Below, in pieces: positions 44,387 through 53,911 of a stretch of DNA of 64,000 bases. How positions within the stretch are numbered: the stretch's first letter is position 1; every line of letters begins with the position of its first letter. A model generated the notes under the pieces. It was not told the DNA's origin and did no database searches. It saw only the letters and a program-made list of their open reading frames with translations. Origin of the DNA: JANPCX01 sp031431125 (lineage in GTDB: Bacteria; Pseudomonadota; Gammaproteobacteria; Burkholderiales; Burkholderiaceae_C); contig JANPCX010000073.1 of NCBI GenBank assembly GCA_031431125.1, positions 62,001-126,000 of the forward strand, written 5' to 3'. The position numbers and the translations under genes were made by a program.

Positions 44387-44545
44387 CTAACCCTGCATGC
44401 CTGGGAGCCTGTCGGACTTGGGGCGTCGAAAGCAAAATTGACCCCAGCGTGACCCGTGACTCCAGCTGTCCCAGCGCCTCCTAACTGCTGACGCCTAAAC
44501 TGCTCTTGGGGGTTTATATTTGAGGCCCGGGCTCCCTTCTCACAC

Positions 44546-45262
44546 ATGAAAACAATCACATTCTTTATCTGTTTTATTCTGGGTTTGGGATTGATATGGA
44601 CACTCAAAAAACAATTCTCAAAAAATACACCCTCACAAGAAGTTCCCAAAAGTGAAGCGCACCTGCAAAAACTATTCTCAGAATATGAAAATGTTTTTGG
44701 AAACAATAAAACGCCCGAAACACTGAAAAAACTGATGGCATTTGATACTGACCACCAACACGATTACAACTGGGGTTTTGAACTGTGCACCGATGTCAAC
44801 AAAGAGCCGGACCGTGGCCAGTACTCATTGGATGAAGAGTATTTTCAAAAATTGGTCATTTTTGCGCGTGCGGATGGAACTGGCAGCCACTACGCGCTAT
44901 GGCTGGATCAAACAGAAACATCATTCGAAAATGCCCCTGTGATTTTTCTGGGAAGTGAAGGAGACATCCGAATCATTGCCAGCAACATTCGAGAGCTCTT
45001 GGTGCTGCTGAGTTTTGGCCCGGAGACTTTGGACGGTCACTTTTACAAAGACCTTGACGAATATGACGATCCAGTGCATGCAAATGCCTTCAGAACTTGG
45101 ATGAAGCAAGAACTCAACATCCATCCAATTCAAAATCTCCATGTTGAAACCAGCGAAGAAATTGAAGCCATCACTCGCATTGCCAACGAAAAATACAAAC
45201 AAAAATTTGCCGGCTGGATGAGATCCCTCAAACCACAATATGAGGCATTTGAGGGTATTTAA
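44546..45262 (+). CDS. SUKH/SMI1-KNR4-like protein with N-terminal membrane segment
   Basis: A 238-residue protein encoded by AT-rich DNA unlike its surroundings. A membrane segment (ITFFICFILGLGLIWTL) is at the N terminus. The body has FARADGTGSHYALWL, APVIFLGSEGDIRIIASNIRELLVLLSFG, the order of conserved blocks in SMI1/KNR4 (SUKH) proteins. Many of these are immunity proteins of polymorphic toxin systems. No toxin gene is visible beside it. The second AT-rich gene follows after 19 bases. Confidence 0.5.
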   Translation: MKTITFFICFILGLGLIWTLKKQFSKNTPSQEVPKSEAHLQKLFSEYENVFGNNKTPETLKKLMAFDTDHQHDYNWGFELCTDVNKEPDRGQYSLDEEYFQKLVIFARADGTGSHYALWLDQTETSFENAPVIFLGSEGDIRIIASNIRELLVLLSFGPETLDGHFYKDLDEYDDPVHANAFRTWMKQELNIHPIQNLHVETSEEIEAITRIANEKYKQKFAGWMRSLKPQYEAFEGI

Positions 45263-45281
45263 TCATTAAAACCCAATCAAA

Positions 45282-46247
45282 ATGTCGGCCATGGAAATCC
45301 AAAAATATACCCATCTTCAATTGCACGAAAAATTTCAACACATCGTTCAACATGCCTTGAGTGACGATGCGGAGAAAATGAAAGCTATCAAATTTTTGTT
45401 CAGCCAAGAACCGCAGATTTGGAAATCCGCATTGATCAGCGCCTATTGTCATTTGGCAGAAGACCGAATGCGAGTTGACTTATGCGCCAACGCCAAACAC
45501 GATTTATTTCAATTCACTCAAAATGCGCTGGCTGGGAACTTGCCATTTCACATCTCACAAACATCACCCGACGAATTTGCCAACTTGGTTTTTTCCAATT
45601 TAAAAGATGAATGCAAAATCACCCTGAAGGCCGATTTTGAACGGATCAAACAATGCATCTCCCTGGCCCAAACGCACGGCCCAGAGAGTGGCGCTGGGTT
45701 GACGCTCTCAGACATGTGGTGTCTTTTAAAAGGGCTGGCCTTCACCCTGCTTTACCACCCAACGTTCTTCGATGAATCACGCCGCGAAAACATGATTGCC
45801 TTGATGGCCGATCGGGTGGTTGAGGACTTGAATGGCCCGTGGCCCACCACCGATGACCCCCGTGAAGGTGCCCATCAGCCCCCTGCTACACGAATTGCTG
45901 TGCAGCACAGCATCCAACGCACGCACAAAGCCTCGTTGTGGGGGGCCATGGCACTTGTCAAGCAAGAAAAAATGCCCGTCGACGAATGGATGCTGCACAT
46001 TGATGGCATCCAGTGTCACGTGCTCAACCACTGGAAAAACGGGCATTGCCAATTTGTCGTTAACGAAGAAGTGGTAGCTGAAAACAATGAAAAACTGGCC
46101 ATTTTTGGCAAAACCCCTTTTCTCACGGCTCAAATCCAAGGCGTCAGCGGTCAACGCCACAAGGTAGAGGTTTTCGTTAGGGCCATTCTGAGTGTCAACA
46201 TCCGCGCCCATGTGAATGGGCTGCCCATTCAAAAGAAATTCATGTAG
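45282..46247 (+). CDS. hypothetical protein in AT-rich island
   Basis: A 321-residue protein of unknown family. The N-terminal two thirds are helical with many charged residues (YTHLQLHEKFQHIVQHALSD, DFERIKQCISLAQTHG), the last third looks beta-rich (HVLNHWKNGHCQFVVNEEVV). No signal peptide or membrane segment. The start is ATG 45282 or 45291. Base composition matches the SUKH-like gene upstream and not the rest of the window, so both probably arrived together. Confidence 0.5.
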   Translation: MSAMEIQKYTHLQLHEKFQHIVQHALSDDAEKMKAIKFLFSQEPQIWKSALISAYCHLAEDRMRVDLCANAKHDLFQFTQNALAGNLPFHISQTSPDEFANLVFSNLKDECKITLKADFERIKQCISLAQTHGPESGAGLTLSDMWCLLKGLAFTLLYHPTFFDESRRENMIALMADRVVEDLNGPWPTTDDPREGAHQPPATRIAVQHSIQRTHKASLWGAMALVKQEKMPVDEWMLHIDGIQCHVLNHWKNGHCQFVVNEEVVAENNEKLAIFGKTPFLTAQIQGVSGQRHKVEVFVRAILSVNIRAHVNGLPIQKKFM

Positions 46248-46769
46248 TACACACCCAAGCCATCAGCGCGTTGGGCTATGTCATTTCTCCTATTGCCAGT
46301 TCCTTTACAAGAGAAGAATAGGAACTTAGCCTGGCACTCGTTGTTGCCGGGGTATTGGCAGCGGCCTTCGCCGGGTGATGGCTGGCGGCTCCATGCCTGG
46401 GGGTGCATTGGTGGGGGTTGGCAGTTGCGAGGCGGTGTTTGCACAAACCGGGGGTCTCCCATTAGCCGCCCCCGTTAATAGGGACGAACGAAGTACTGCC
46501 GTCGTCTGCACACCCACATCTTGAACACTGGTTCTGATCGACAGCCCACCAGTCTCCCATTGCCTCTTTGCCAGTCAACCATCATGGGGTCCCTCCCCAA
46601 ACTCCAATCATCTTCTGATGGCCGTTACAACTCTTGCGCCATGGTGTCAATTGACCGCAGACAAGCGGCTTATGGCCCCAGCGCCTGCTGCATCGAAGTG
46701 GCCTTTGGGCTCAAAAGGTTAACGCGGTAAGTAAATCAAACGTTTGATTTATTTGCTAGAGTGCACGGC
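46248..46769. other. intergenic region without a supported gene
   Basis: About 520 bases between the AT-rich island and the TetR gene. Short frames exist on both strands, but none has a convincing ribosome site or recognisable protein. The last 40 bases contain the TetR-type palindrome listed separately. Confidence 0.6.
46733..46750. promoter_or_regulatory. perfect 18-base palindrome, probable TetR operator
   Basis: AAATCAAACGTTTGATTT is a perfect palindrome lying 20 bases before the TetR-type ATG at 46770. This is the usual position and form of a self-repression site for the regulator and the efflux operon that follows it. Confidence 0.8.
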
Positions 46770-47594
46770 ATGAATATGCCCCTGCCCGAGATGGCCCGTC
46801 CGACACGCCAAGATGGCGAACAGTCGCGTGAGCGCTTGCTGCTCGCGGCGCTGGCCCTTTTTGCCCAACATGGGTTTGCCAAGGTGTCGATTCGTGACAT
46901 TGCCGAAAGCGCGCAAACCAATGTAGCCGCCATCAGCTACTACTTTGGTGACAAAGCGGGCCTCTACCGAGCCGCTTTTTTAGAGCCCATGGGCGCGGTG
47001 GAACAAGACATCGCCCTGTTTGCAAGCGACCAGTTGACGCTCGACCAGGCACTGCGAGGTTTCTTCGCCGCCTTCGTTGAGCCGCTGCGCTTGGGCGAAG
47101 TCTCGCGCCAGTGCATGAAGCTACGGCTGCGCGAAATGCTGGAACCCACGGGCCTGTGGGAGCAAGAAATCAACCAAGGCATCAAACCCATGCACGATGC
47201 CTTGGTGGCGGTGCTGTGCCGCCACTTCGGCTTGGCCCGTGCCGACGACGAATTGCAGCGTTTGGCGATTGCCATTGCCGGCCTGGGTGTGCATTTGCAT
47301 GTGGGCCGCGACGTCACCGACGCGCTCGTCCCCAAGCTCAACACCGCCAGCCGCGCTTGGGATGTCTGGACCGACCGTTTGGTGCTGTACGCGGTGGCCA
47401 TGGTGGCCGCCGAGTTGCAGCGCCGGGCCCAGGTGCAAGGCGGCGGCAAACCCGCCAGTTGGTTGCAGCGCGTGGCCAACAGTTTGTGCCCCACCCACAG
47501 GCGGCAAGCGGCGAGCCGCCCGCCTTCGTCGCGCCCTTCCTTGAAAGACACCTTGCGCGAAGTTAAACGTTCCATTCGCGCCCACTCCAAGTAG
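46770..47594 (+). CDS. TetR family regulator (CerR/CecR-like C-terminal domain)
   Basis: A 274-residue regulator. The helix-turn-helix is at about 20-65 (RLLLAALALFAQHGFAKVSI...AAISYYFGDKAGLYRAAF). The long C-terminal domain (about 80-220: LRLGEVSRQCMKLRLREMLEPTG) is like that of CecR/CerR proteins, followed by a basic tail. ATG 46770 and GTG 46761 are both possible starts; ATG gives the family start. The gene precedes the RND efflux operon by 11 bases and likely represses it through the palindrome upstream. Confidence 0.85.
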   Translation: MNMPLPEMARPTRQDGEQSRERLLLAALALFAQHGFAKVSIRDIAESAQTNVAAISYYFGDKAGLYRAAFLEPMGAVEQDIALFASDQLTLDQALRGFFAAFVEPLRLGEVSRQCMKLRLREMLEPTGLWEQEINQGIKPMHDALVAVLCRHFGLARADDELQRLAIAIAGLGVHLHVGRDVTDALVPKLNTASRAWDVWTDRLVLYAVAMVAAELQRRAQVQGGGKPASWLQRVANSLCPTHRRQAASRPPSSRPSLKDTLREVKRSIRAHSK

Positions 47595-47605
47595 CTGCTA
47601 CCCCC

Positions 47606-49069
47606 ATGAACGCTTCATCCCCCTTTCGGCCCATGGCGTGTGTTTTGGTCGCCGCCTTGCTCGGTGGCTGTGCCACTGGGCCCACCGCAACGTCGGCGCT
47701 GGCCGAGGCCACCACAACGCCGCAAGCCTGGTTCGCGCCTTTGCCACACGGTGGCAAAACATCGGACTTGACCGCTTGGTGGCAGCAGTTCAACGACACC
47801 GTCTTGACTGAGTTCATCAGCAGTGCTCAAGCAGCGAGCCCGAGTGTGGCGCAGTCCGCCTCGCGTATCGAACAATCTCGGGCGGCCCAAGTGGCGGCAT
47901 CCGGAGCGCAGCTGCCCACCTTGGATGCGCAAGCGTCTGGCAATCGGGGTCGGCAAGACGTGAGCATGCCCGCCACTACCACCGGCTCGCTGGGTCTGCA
48001 AACCCGCTGGGAGTTGGATGTGTTCGGGGCCGGGCGCGCCGCCCGCAGCGCCGCCGGCCAAAGGCTGGCGGGGGCACAGGCCAGCTGGCACGACGCACGG
48101 GTGTTGGTGGCGGCCGAGGTCGCCAACCGCTACATCGGCTTGCGCAGCTGCCTGGCCCAGGCGCGCACCGCCGAGGCCGATGCGCTGTCGCGCGCCGAGA
48201 CGGCGCGCCTGACCGAACTCAGTGCCAAGGCCGGATTTCAAGCCCCAGCCAACGCAGCGTTGGCGCGTGCCAGCAGTGCCCAAGGCGCCAGCCTGCTGAA
48301 CTCGCAAAAAGCGCGTTGCGATTTGGACATCAAAGCCTTGGTGGCCTTGACGGCCTTGGACGAAGGCGCGCTGCGGCAGCGCCTGGAGCGGCAGCGGTTG
48401 GAAGTCGGTGATACCGCTTGGTTTTCAGTGCCACAGCCGACACAGCTCAACGTCACCCAGGTGCCCGGCCAATTGCTGGCCCAGCGCCCCGATGTGGCAG
48501 CGAGCGAGCGCGAGTGGTTGGCCCGGCAGGCTGATGTTGCGCAACGCCAAGCACAGCGGCTGCCGCAAATCAGCCTGTCCGGCAACATCAGTGCAGCCCG
48601 GTCGTCGGTCGGGGGCATCAGCAGCGATGGCACGGTCTGGAGTTTGGGGCCTCTGCTGGTGACGATGCCACTCTTTGACGGCGGTACACGGCGTGCCAAT
48701 GTCGATGCGGCGCAAGCCAGTTGGGTCGAAGCAGGCGTTTCCTACCGGGCAGCGGTGCGAACGGCGGTGCGCGAAGTGGAAGAGTCGCTGATCAATTTAC
48801 AAAGCACGGCGGACCGCGAAACCCATGCCCTCACCGCGGCCCGGGGTTTCGCCGATTCCTTCAAAGCGTCTGAGGCGCGTTACCGCGGTGGCCTGGCCAG
48901 TTTGTTCGAATTGGAAGACGCGCGCCGCAGCGCGGTGCAAGCCCAAAGCGCGTTGATCGATTTGCAGCGCGAGCGCAGCCTGGCTTGGGTCAGCCTCTAC
49001 CGCGCTTTGGGCGGCGGTTGGTCTTCGCCAGACGCCGCCGCAACACCCCTGACCCTGCTCGCTCGCTGA
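47606..49069 (+). CDS. RND efflux outer-membrane lipoprotein, NodT/OprM type
   Basis: A 487-residue outer-membrane channel. Lipobox ALLGGC (C22) ends the signal peptide; two repeats of the OEP fold follow, including LQTRWELDVFGAGRAARSAAGQRL and VTMPLFDGGTRRANVDAAQA. TolC-type trimers span periplasm and outer membrane and dock with the adaptor and pump encoded next. It is the first structural gene of the operon. Confidence 0.9.
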   Translation: MNASSPFRPMACVLVAALLGGCATGPTATSALAEATTTPQAWFAPLPHGGKTSDLTAWWQQFNDTVLTEFISSAQAASPSVAQSASRIEQSRAAQVAASGAQLPTLDAQASGNRGRQDVSMPATTTGSLGLQTRWELDVFGAGRAARSAAGQRLAGAQASWHDARVLVAAEVANRYIGLRSCLAQARTAEADALSRAETARLTELSAKAGFQAPANAALARASSAQGASLLNSQKARCDLDIKALVALTALDEGALRQRLERQRLEVGDTAWFSVPQPTQLNVTQVPGQLLAQRPDVAASEREWLARQADVAQRQAQRLPQISLSGNISAARSSVGGISSDGTVWSLGPLLVTMPLFDGGTRRANVDAAQASWVEAGVSYRAAVRTAVREVEESLINLQSTADRETHALTAARGFADSFKASEARYRGGLASLFELEDARRSAVQAQSALIDLQRERSLAWVSLYRALGGGWSSPDAAATPLTLLAR

Positions 49070-49103
49070 TTCACCCACGAACCCCCTAAACGGCAGCCCC
49101 ACC

Positions 49104-50234
49104 ATGCAGTTGAACCGTCCTACCCTATTCAAAGCCACTGTCGCCATCGCCTTGATCGGTGCGCTGGCCCTGACCTTGCAAGCCGAAGCGGCTGATGACA
49201 CCAAAGCGCCAGCAGCTGCTGCCACCAAACCCGCATTGACCGTCAGCGTCACCCAGGCCCAAAACGGCAGCTTTCCGGTGCGCATCAGCGGCAGTGGCAG
49301 CATTGCCGCGTGGCAAGAGGCCAGCGTCGGCACTGAAGCCAACGGCTTGCGCCTGAACGATGTGAAAGCGAATGTCGGTGATGTGGTCAAACGCGGCCAA
49401 GTGTTGGCTACTTTTGCACCTGACACCGTGCAGGCCGATTTGGCGCAGATTCGCGCCAGTGTGGCGGAGGCGCAAGCCACGCTCGCGGAGGCGGCAGGCA
49501 ACGCCCAGCGCGCCCGCGAGTTGGACGCCAGCGGCGCACTCAGCGCCCAACAAATCAACCAGTACCTCACCCTGGAGCGCACCGCGCAAGCGCGGTTGAA
49601 TGCGCAAAAAGCCTTGCTGCAAACCCAGCAATTGCGGCTGCGCCAAACCCAGGTCGTGGCACCTGATGCGGGCATCATCTCTTCGCGCAGCGCCACGGTG
49701 GGTGCGGTGCTGCCTGCGGGCCAAGAGCTGTTTCGTTTGATTCGGCAGGGGCGGCTGGAGTGGCGCGGTGAAGTCGCATCCAACGACTTGGCCCGCATCA
49801 ATCCTGGCATGACGGTGAACTTGGTGGGCCCCAGCGGCCAAAGCGTGGTGGGCAAAGTGCGCATGGTGGCCCCGACGGTGGATCCCACCACGCGCAACGG
49901 CTTGGTCTACGTGGACTTGCCACCGGGCCATGCGGTGCGTGCGGGCATGTTTGCACGCGGCGATTTCGAACTGGGCAGCAGCCATGCCTTGACCCTGCCG
50001 CAAAGTGCTGTGGTGCTGCGTGATGGATTCAGTTATGTGTACACGGTGGCGGAAAACAACAAGGTGTCGCAGGTCAAAGTGCAAGCGGGTCGGCGGGTGG
50101 GGGAGCGCGTAGAAATCATCAGCGGCTTGACCGCCAATGCCCGGGTGGTCGCTGCGGGGGCGGGGTTTCTGGGGGATGGTGACACGGTCAAGGTGGTGGA
50201 CGGCGGCGCCAATCCTGCCGTCAAAAAACCCTGA
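49104..50234 (+). CDS. RND efflux periplasmic adaptor (membrane fusion protein)
   Basis: A 376-residue HlyD/AcrA-type adaptor. Signal peptide ends near EAEA (about residue 27). Then come a lipoyl half (SGSGSIAAWQEASVGTEANGL), a helical hairpin (ASVAEAQATLAEAAGNAQRA...), the second lipoyl half with VVAPDAGIISSRSATVG, and the beta-barrel/MP domains (GMFARGDFELG). The segment ends with GLTANARVVAAGAGFLGDGD. No lipobox is seen. It links pump and outer-membrane channel. Confidence 0.9.
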   Translation: MQLNRPTLFKATVAIALIGALALTLQAEAADDTKAPAAAATKPALTVSVTQAQNGSFPVRISGSGSIAAWQEASVGTEANGLRLNDVKANVGDVVKRGQVLATFAPDTVQADLAQIRASVAEAQATLAEAAGNAQRARELDASGALSAQQINQYLTLERTAQARLNAQKALLQTQQLRLRQTQVVAPDAGIISSRSATVGAVLPAGQELFRLIRQGRLEWRGEVASNDLARINPGMTVNLVGPSGQSVVGKVRMVAPTVDPTTRNGLVYVDLPPGHAVRAGMFARGDFELGSSHALTLPQSAVVLRDGFSYVYTVAENNKVSQVKVQAGRRVGERVEIISGLTANARVVAAGAGFLGDGDTVKVVDGGANPAVKKP

Positions 50235-50251
50235 GCATCCAAGGACACACC

Positions 50252-53200
50252 ATGGCCATCAATGTCTCCGCGTATTCCATACGCAACCCCATCCCCTCCA
50301 TCTTGCTCTTTGTGATGCTCACGCTGGCAGGGCTGCTGGGTTACGTGTCGATGAAGGTGCAGCAATTCCCTGACATCGAGCTGCCGACCATCACAGTCAC
50401 CGCCAGCTTGCCGGGTGCAGCACCCGCGCAAATGGAAACCGAGGTGGCGCGCAAGATTGAAAACTCGGTGGCCACCTTGCAGGGCGTGAAGAACATCTAC
50501 GCCAAGGTGCAAGACGGCACCGCCATCGTTACCGTTGAGTTTCGTCTGGAGAAAAGCATCCAAGAAGCCTTGGACGATGTGCGCGACGCGGTGCAGCGTG
50601 TGCGATCCGACTTGCCCGGTGATTTGCGTGACCCACAAATCAGCAAGCTGAACTTGTCTGGCGCGCCCATCCTCACCTACACCGTGGCATCGCAAAAAAT
50701 GGACGGCGAAGCGCTGAGCTGGTTTGTCGACAACGAGGTCAGCCGCGCTTTGCTGGCCGTCAAGGGCGTGGGCGCGGTCAGCCGTGTTGGCGGCGTGACA
50801 CGCGAAGTGCATGTGGAGATTGACCCGGCCAAGTTGTTGTCCCTGAATGCGACCGTGGCCGATGTGTCGCGCCAACTGCGCAACATCCAGCAAGACGCCT
50901 CGGGCGGCCGCGCCGACTTGGGTGGCGCCGAACAATCGGTGCGCACCATCGCCACTGTGCAGTCGGCCGAACAACTGGCGGCCATGGACATCACACTGGC
51001 TGACGGTCGCCATGTCCGCCTGGACCGCCTGGCCAAAGTCAGCGACACCGTGGCCGAAACCCGCAGCACCGCCTTGCTCAATGGCGAGGCTGTGGTGGGG
51101 TTTGAGATCACGCGCTCACGCGGCGCAGGCGAAGTGGAAGTGGCCAAAGGTGTGCGCTCCACACTCGAAAAGCTCAAAGTTGCTCACCCTGACATCACGG
51201 TGACCGAAGCCTTTAACTTTGTCGACCCGGTTGAGGAAAACTTCCATGGCTCGATGTGGCTGATGCTGGAAGGTGCCTTGCTCGCCGTGGTGGTGGTGTG
51301 GTTTTTTCTGCGCGACTGGCGCGCCACCTTGGTCTCGGCGGTGGCACTTCCCCTGTCCATCATTCCCACCTTTGCGGCCATGCACTGGGCGGGGTTTTCG
51401 CTCAATGTCGTGACGCTGCTGAGTTTGTCTCTGGTGGTGGGCATCTTGGTCGACGATGCCATTGTTGAAATTGAAAACATCATGCGGCATTTGCGCATGG
51501 GCAAGTCGCCGAAAGAGGCGGCCATGGAGGCCGCCGACGAGATCGGCTTGGCTGTGATCGCCACCACCTTCACCCTGATTGCGGTGTTTCTGCCCACCGC
51601 TTTCATGAGCGGCATAGCGGGCAAGTTTTTCGTGCAGTTCGGCTGGACAGCTGCGATGGCGGTGTTCTTCTCGCTGGTGGTGGCACGCATGCTAACCCCC
51701 ATGATGGCCGCCTACCTGCTCGCCAAACCCACCCGCGAGCACGTCGAGCCCGGTTGGATGAATACCTATATGCGCTGGGCCGCCTGGTGTGTCAAACACC
51801 GCTTGTGGACAGTGGCCGCTGCCACCGTGTTCAGCGTGGCCTCTTGCGCCCCCTTGTTCGCAGGGAAAATTGCTGGCGGTTTTATTCCGCCTGATGATTT
51901 GTCGCAAACCCAGGTCTACATTTCACTGCCCCCAGGCAGCACCTATGCACAAACCTTGGCGGCGGCCGAACAAGCGCGCTTGGCGGTACAAACGCACCCC
52001 CATGTGAAGATGGTCTACACCGCCGTCGGTGGGGGGGCCACGGGCAGCGATCCGTTGGCAGGCAGCGGCGCTGCGGAGGTACGCAAGGCCACGTTGACCA
52101 TCAACATGACGCCTCGCAACGAACGCGGCGGCATCAGCAAGCAGCAGGTTGAAGGCGATTTGCGCAAAGTACTGGCCGAGATACCGGGCGCACGTTTCGG
52201 TGTGGGCTTCGGCGGCTCGGCAGAAAAATACGTGTTGGTGCTGGCCGGGCAGGACGGTGCAGCGCTGGCCGCCCATGCCGCCATCGTCGAGCAAGAATTG
52301 CGCACCGTGCCCGGCATTGGCAATGTGACCAGCACCTCCAGCCTGCAGCGCCCCGAGCTCGTGGTGCGCCCCGACTTTGCCCGTGCGGCGGATTTGGGGG
52401 TGACCTCGGCGGCCATTGCCGACACCCTGCGCATCGCCACTGCCGGTGACTACGACCAAGGCCTGGCCAAACTCAATTTGTCGCAGCGGCAAGTGCCCAT
52501 CGTCGTCAAGCTGCCGCCCGAGGCCAGGCAAGACCTGGCGCTGATCGAACGGCTGGCCATCCCCGGTGCGCGTGGGCCTGTGCCGCTGTCCAATGTGGCC
52601 AGCTTGAGCGTGGACAGCGGTCCCGCCCAGATTGATCGCTACAACCGCCAGCGCAATGTGAACTTTGAGGTCGAGCTCAACGGGCAACCCTTGGGGCTGG
52701 TGCAACAACGCACCGATACCCTGCCCAGCCTGCAGAACCTGCCGTCAGGTGTGACCAAAGCGGCGCTCGGCGACGCTGAGGCCATGAACGAGCTGTTCGC
52801 CAGTTTCGGTCTGGCCATGCTGACCGGCGTGCTCTGCATTTACATCGTGCTGGTGCTTCTCTTCCACGCTTGGGTGCAGCCGGTGACGATTTTGGCGGCG
52901 CTGCTGCTGTCGATTCCCGGTGCGATTCTGGCGCTATTCCTCACGCGCACCGACCTCACCATGCCAGCCATGATCGGCACCATCATGTTGCTCGGTATCG
53001 CCACCAAAAACTCCATCTTGCTGGTGGAGTACGCCATCGTGGCACGGCGCGATCGAGGCATGAACCGCTGGGATGCGCTGATGGACGCCTGCCACAAACG
53101 CGCCCGCCCCATCATCATGACCACCATCGCGATGGGCGCTGGCATGTTGCCCATCGCCTTGGGCTGGGGCACCGACCCGAGCTTCCGCTCCCCCATGGCC

Positions 53201-53362
53201 ATCGTTGTGATTGGTGGCCTCATCACTTCCACTTTCTTGAGCTTGCTGGTGATTCCTGTGCTCTTCACTTATGTGGATGATTTTGTGCAGTGGGTGGCGC
53301 GAATGATGATCCGTCTCTTGAACCGCAGGGCACCGGCTGCTGCATCGATTGACACACCGTGA
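50252..53362 (+). CDS. RND efflux inner-membrane pump
   Basis: A 1036-residue proton-driven pump of the HAE1/AcrB or MexK-like group. The N terminus (SIRNPIPSILLFVMLTLAGLLGY) is typical. The proton relay aspartates lie in VVGILVDDAIVEIENIMRH. Two large periplasmic loops and 12 membrane segments fit the length. A second-half signature LLGIATKNSILLVEYA is also present. The substrate is not predictable. It ends the operon, with the DUF3563 gene 354 bases downstream. Confidence 0.93.
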   Translation: MAINVSAYSIRNPIPSILLFVMLTLAGLLGYVSMKVQQFPDIELPTITVTASLPGAAPAQMETEVARKIENSVATLQGVKNIYAKVQDGTAIVTVEFRLEKSIQEALDDVRDAVQRVRSDLPGDLRDPQISKLNLSGAPILTYTVASQKMDGEALSWFVDNEVSRALLAVKGVGAVSRVGGVTREVHVEIDPAKLLSLNATVADVSRQLRNIQQDASGGRADLGGAEQSVRTIATVQSAEQLAAMDITLADGRHVRLDRLAKVSDTVAETRSTALLNGEAVVGFEITRSRGAGEVEVAKGVRSTLEKLKVAHPDITVTEAFNFVDPVEENFHGSMWLMLEGALLAVVVVWFFLRDWRATLVSAVALPLSIIPTFAAMHWAGFSLNVVTLLSLSLVVGILVDDAIVEIENIMRHLRMGKSPKEAAMEAADEIGLAVIATTFTLIAVFLPTAFMSGIAGKFFVQFGWTAAMAVFFSLVVARMLTPMMAAYLLAKPTREHVEPGWMNTYMRWAAWCVKHRLWTVAAATVFSVASCAPLFAGKIAGGFIPPDDLSQTQVYISLPPGSTYAQTLAAAEQARLAVQTHPHVKMVYTAVGGGATGSDPLAGSGAAEVRKATLTINMTPRNERGGISKQQVEGDLRKVLAEIPGARFGVGFGGSAEKYVLVLAGQDGAALAAHAAIVEQELRTVPGIGNVTSTSSLQRPELVVRPDFARAADLGVTSAAIADTLRIATAGDYDQGLAKLNLSQRQVPIVVKLPPEARQDLALIERLAIPGARGPVPLSNVASLSVDSGPAQIDRYNRQRNVNFEVELNGQPLGLVQQRTDTLPSLQNLPSGVTKAALGDAEAMNELFASFGLAMLTGVLCIYIVLVLLFHAWVQPVTILAALLLSIPGAILALFLTRTDLTMPAMIGTIMLLGIATKNSILLVEYAIVARRDRGMNRWDALMDACHKRARPIIMTTIAMGAGMLPIALGWGTDPSFRSPMAIVVIGGLITSTFLSLLVIPVLFTYVDDFVQWVARMMIRLLNRRAPAAASIDTP

Positions 53363-53587
53363 CCAGGCTTGCGGCACCGCCCTTGCCGTGGGTGCGCTGA
53401 GGTTTCACGGGAAGTGAGCGGGCGCCCCGATGTTTCAGGTTCTAGACGATTGACGCCAGAACAGCCGCGGCGGGTTTTAGGCCTGGTACGGGCCGCCGAT
53501 TCTTGGTTCAGCCCGCCACCGGTGCGGCATCACCCCATGCTGGCTGGACATTGCCCCCGCACCACTCTGGGGTCTTTATGGCCACCT

Positions 53588-53618
53588 AGTGTAAACCCTA
53601 GTGACTAGGGTTTACACT
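53588..53618. promoter_or_regulatory. perfect 31-base palindrome upstream of DUF3563 gene
   Basis: AGTGTAAACCCTAGT and its exact complement flank one central G. It lies 100-130 bases before the ATG of the small DUF3563 protein. A perfect 15-base dyad with AT/GC mix and no T run afterwards looks more like an operator than a terminator. The remaining sequence from 53363 to 53587, after the pump gene, shows nothing else I can support. Confidence 0.7.
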
Positions 53619-53716
53619 TACGTCCGTGCATACCAAATCTCTGGTGCGCACCACAAGCGGCGGTTGAACTCGGAGGTTTAACTGACCGCATGGACGAAGC
53701 CAAAAGGAAAAGTGCC

Positions 53717-53887
53717 ATGTCTTTGATCTCTATCCTCATCAACCTGGTGTTCACACCGGCCCACGCATCAGCCTACGACGGTGACGCTGCCTACCTCTCC
53801 CAATCGGTCGACATGATTGATCTGGAGCGCCGCATGCGTGCGCTGGACGAGCGCCAGCCCTTTGGGCCTTTCGGTCTGAATGCCTGA
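53717..53887 (+). CDS. small DUF3563 family protein
   Basis: A 56-residue protein. The C-terminal half AAYLSQSVDMIDLERRMRALDER matches the conserved core of DUF3563, a family of short proteins found in Burkholderiales and relatives. AAGGA lies upstream of ATG 53717. The first 15 residues are hydrophobic (LISILINLVF). Function unknown. The conspicuous upstream palindrome suggests regulated expression. Confidence 0.7.
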   Translation: MSLISILINLVFTPAHASAYDGDAAYLSQSVDMIDLERRMRALDERQPFGPFGLNA

Positions 53888-53911
53888 GGCGCTCAGCGCA
53901 AAAAGCTGGGC

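Noticed and set aside
46326..46730. Small frames that could be taken for a remnant of a secreted or toxin gene
   Set aside because: No recognisable motif, ribosome site or neighbour supports them.
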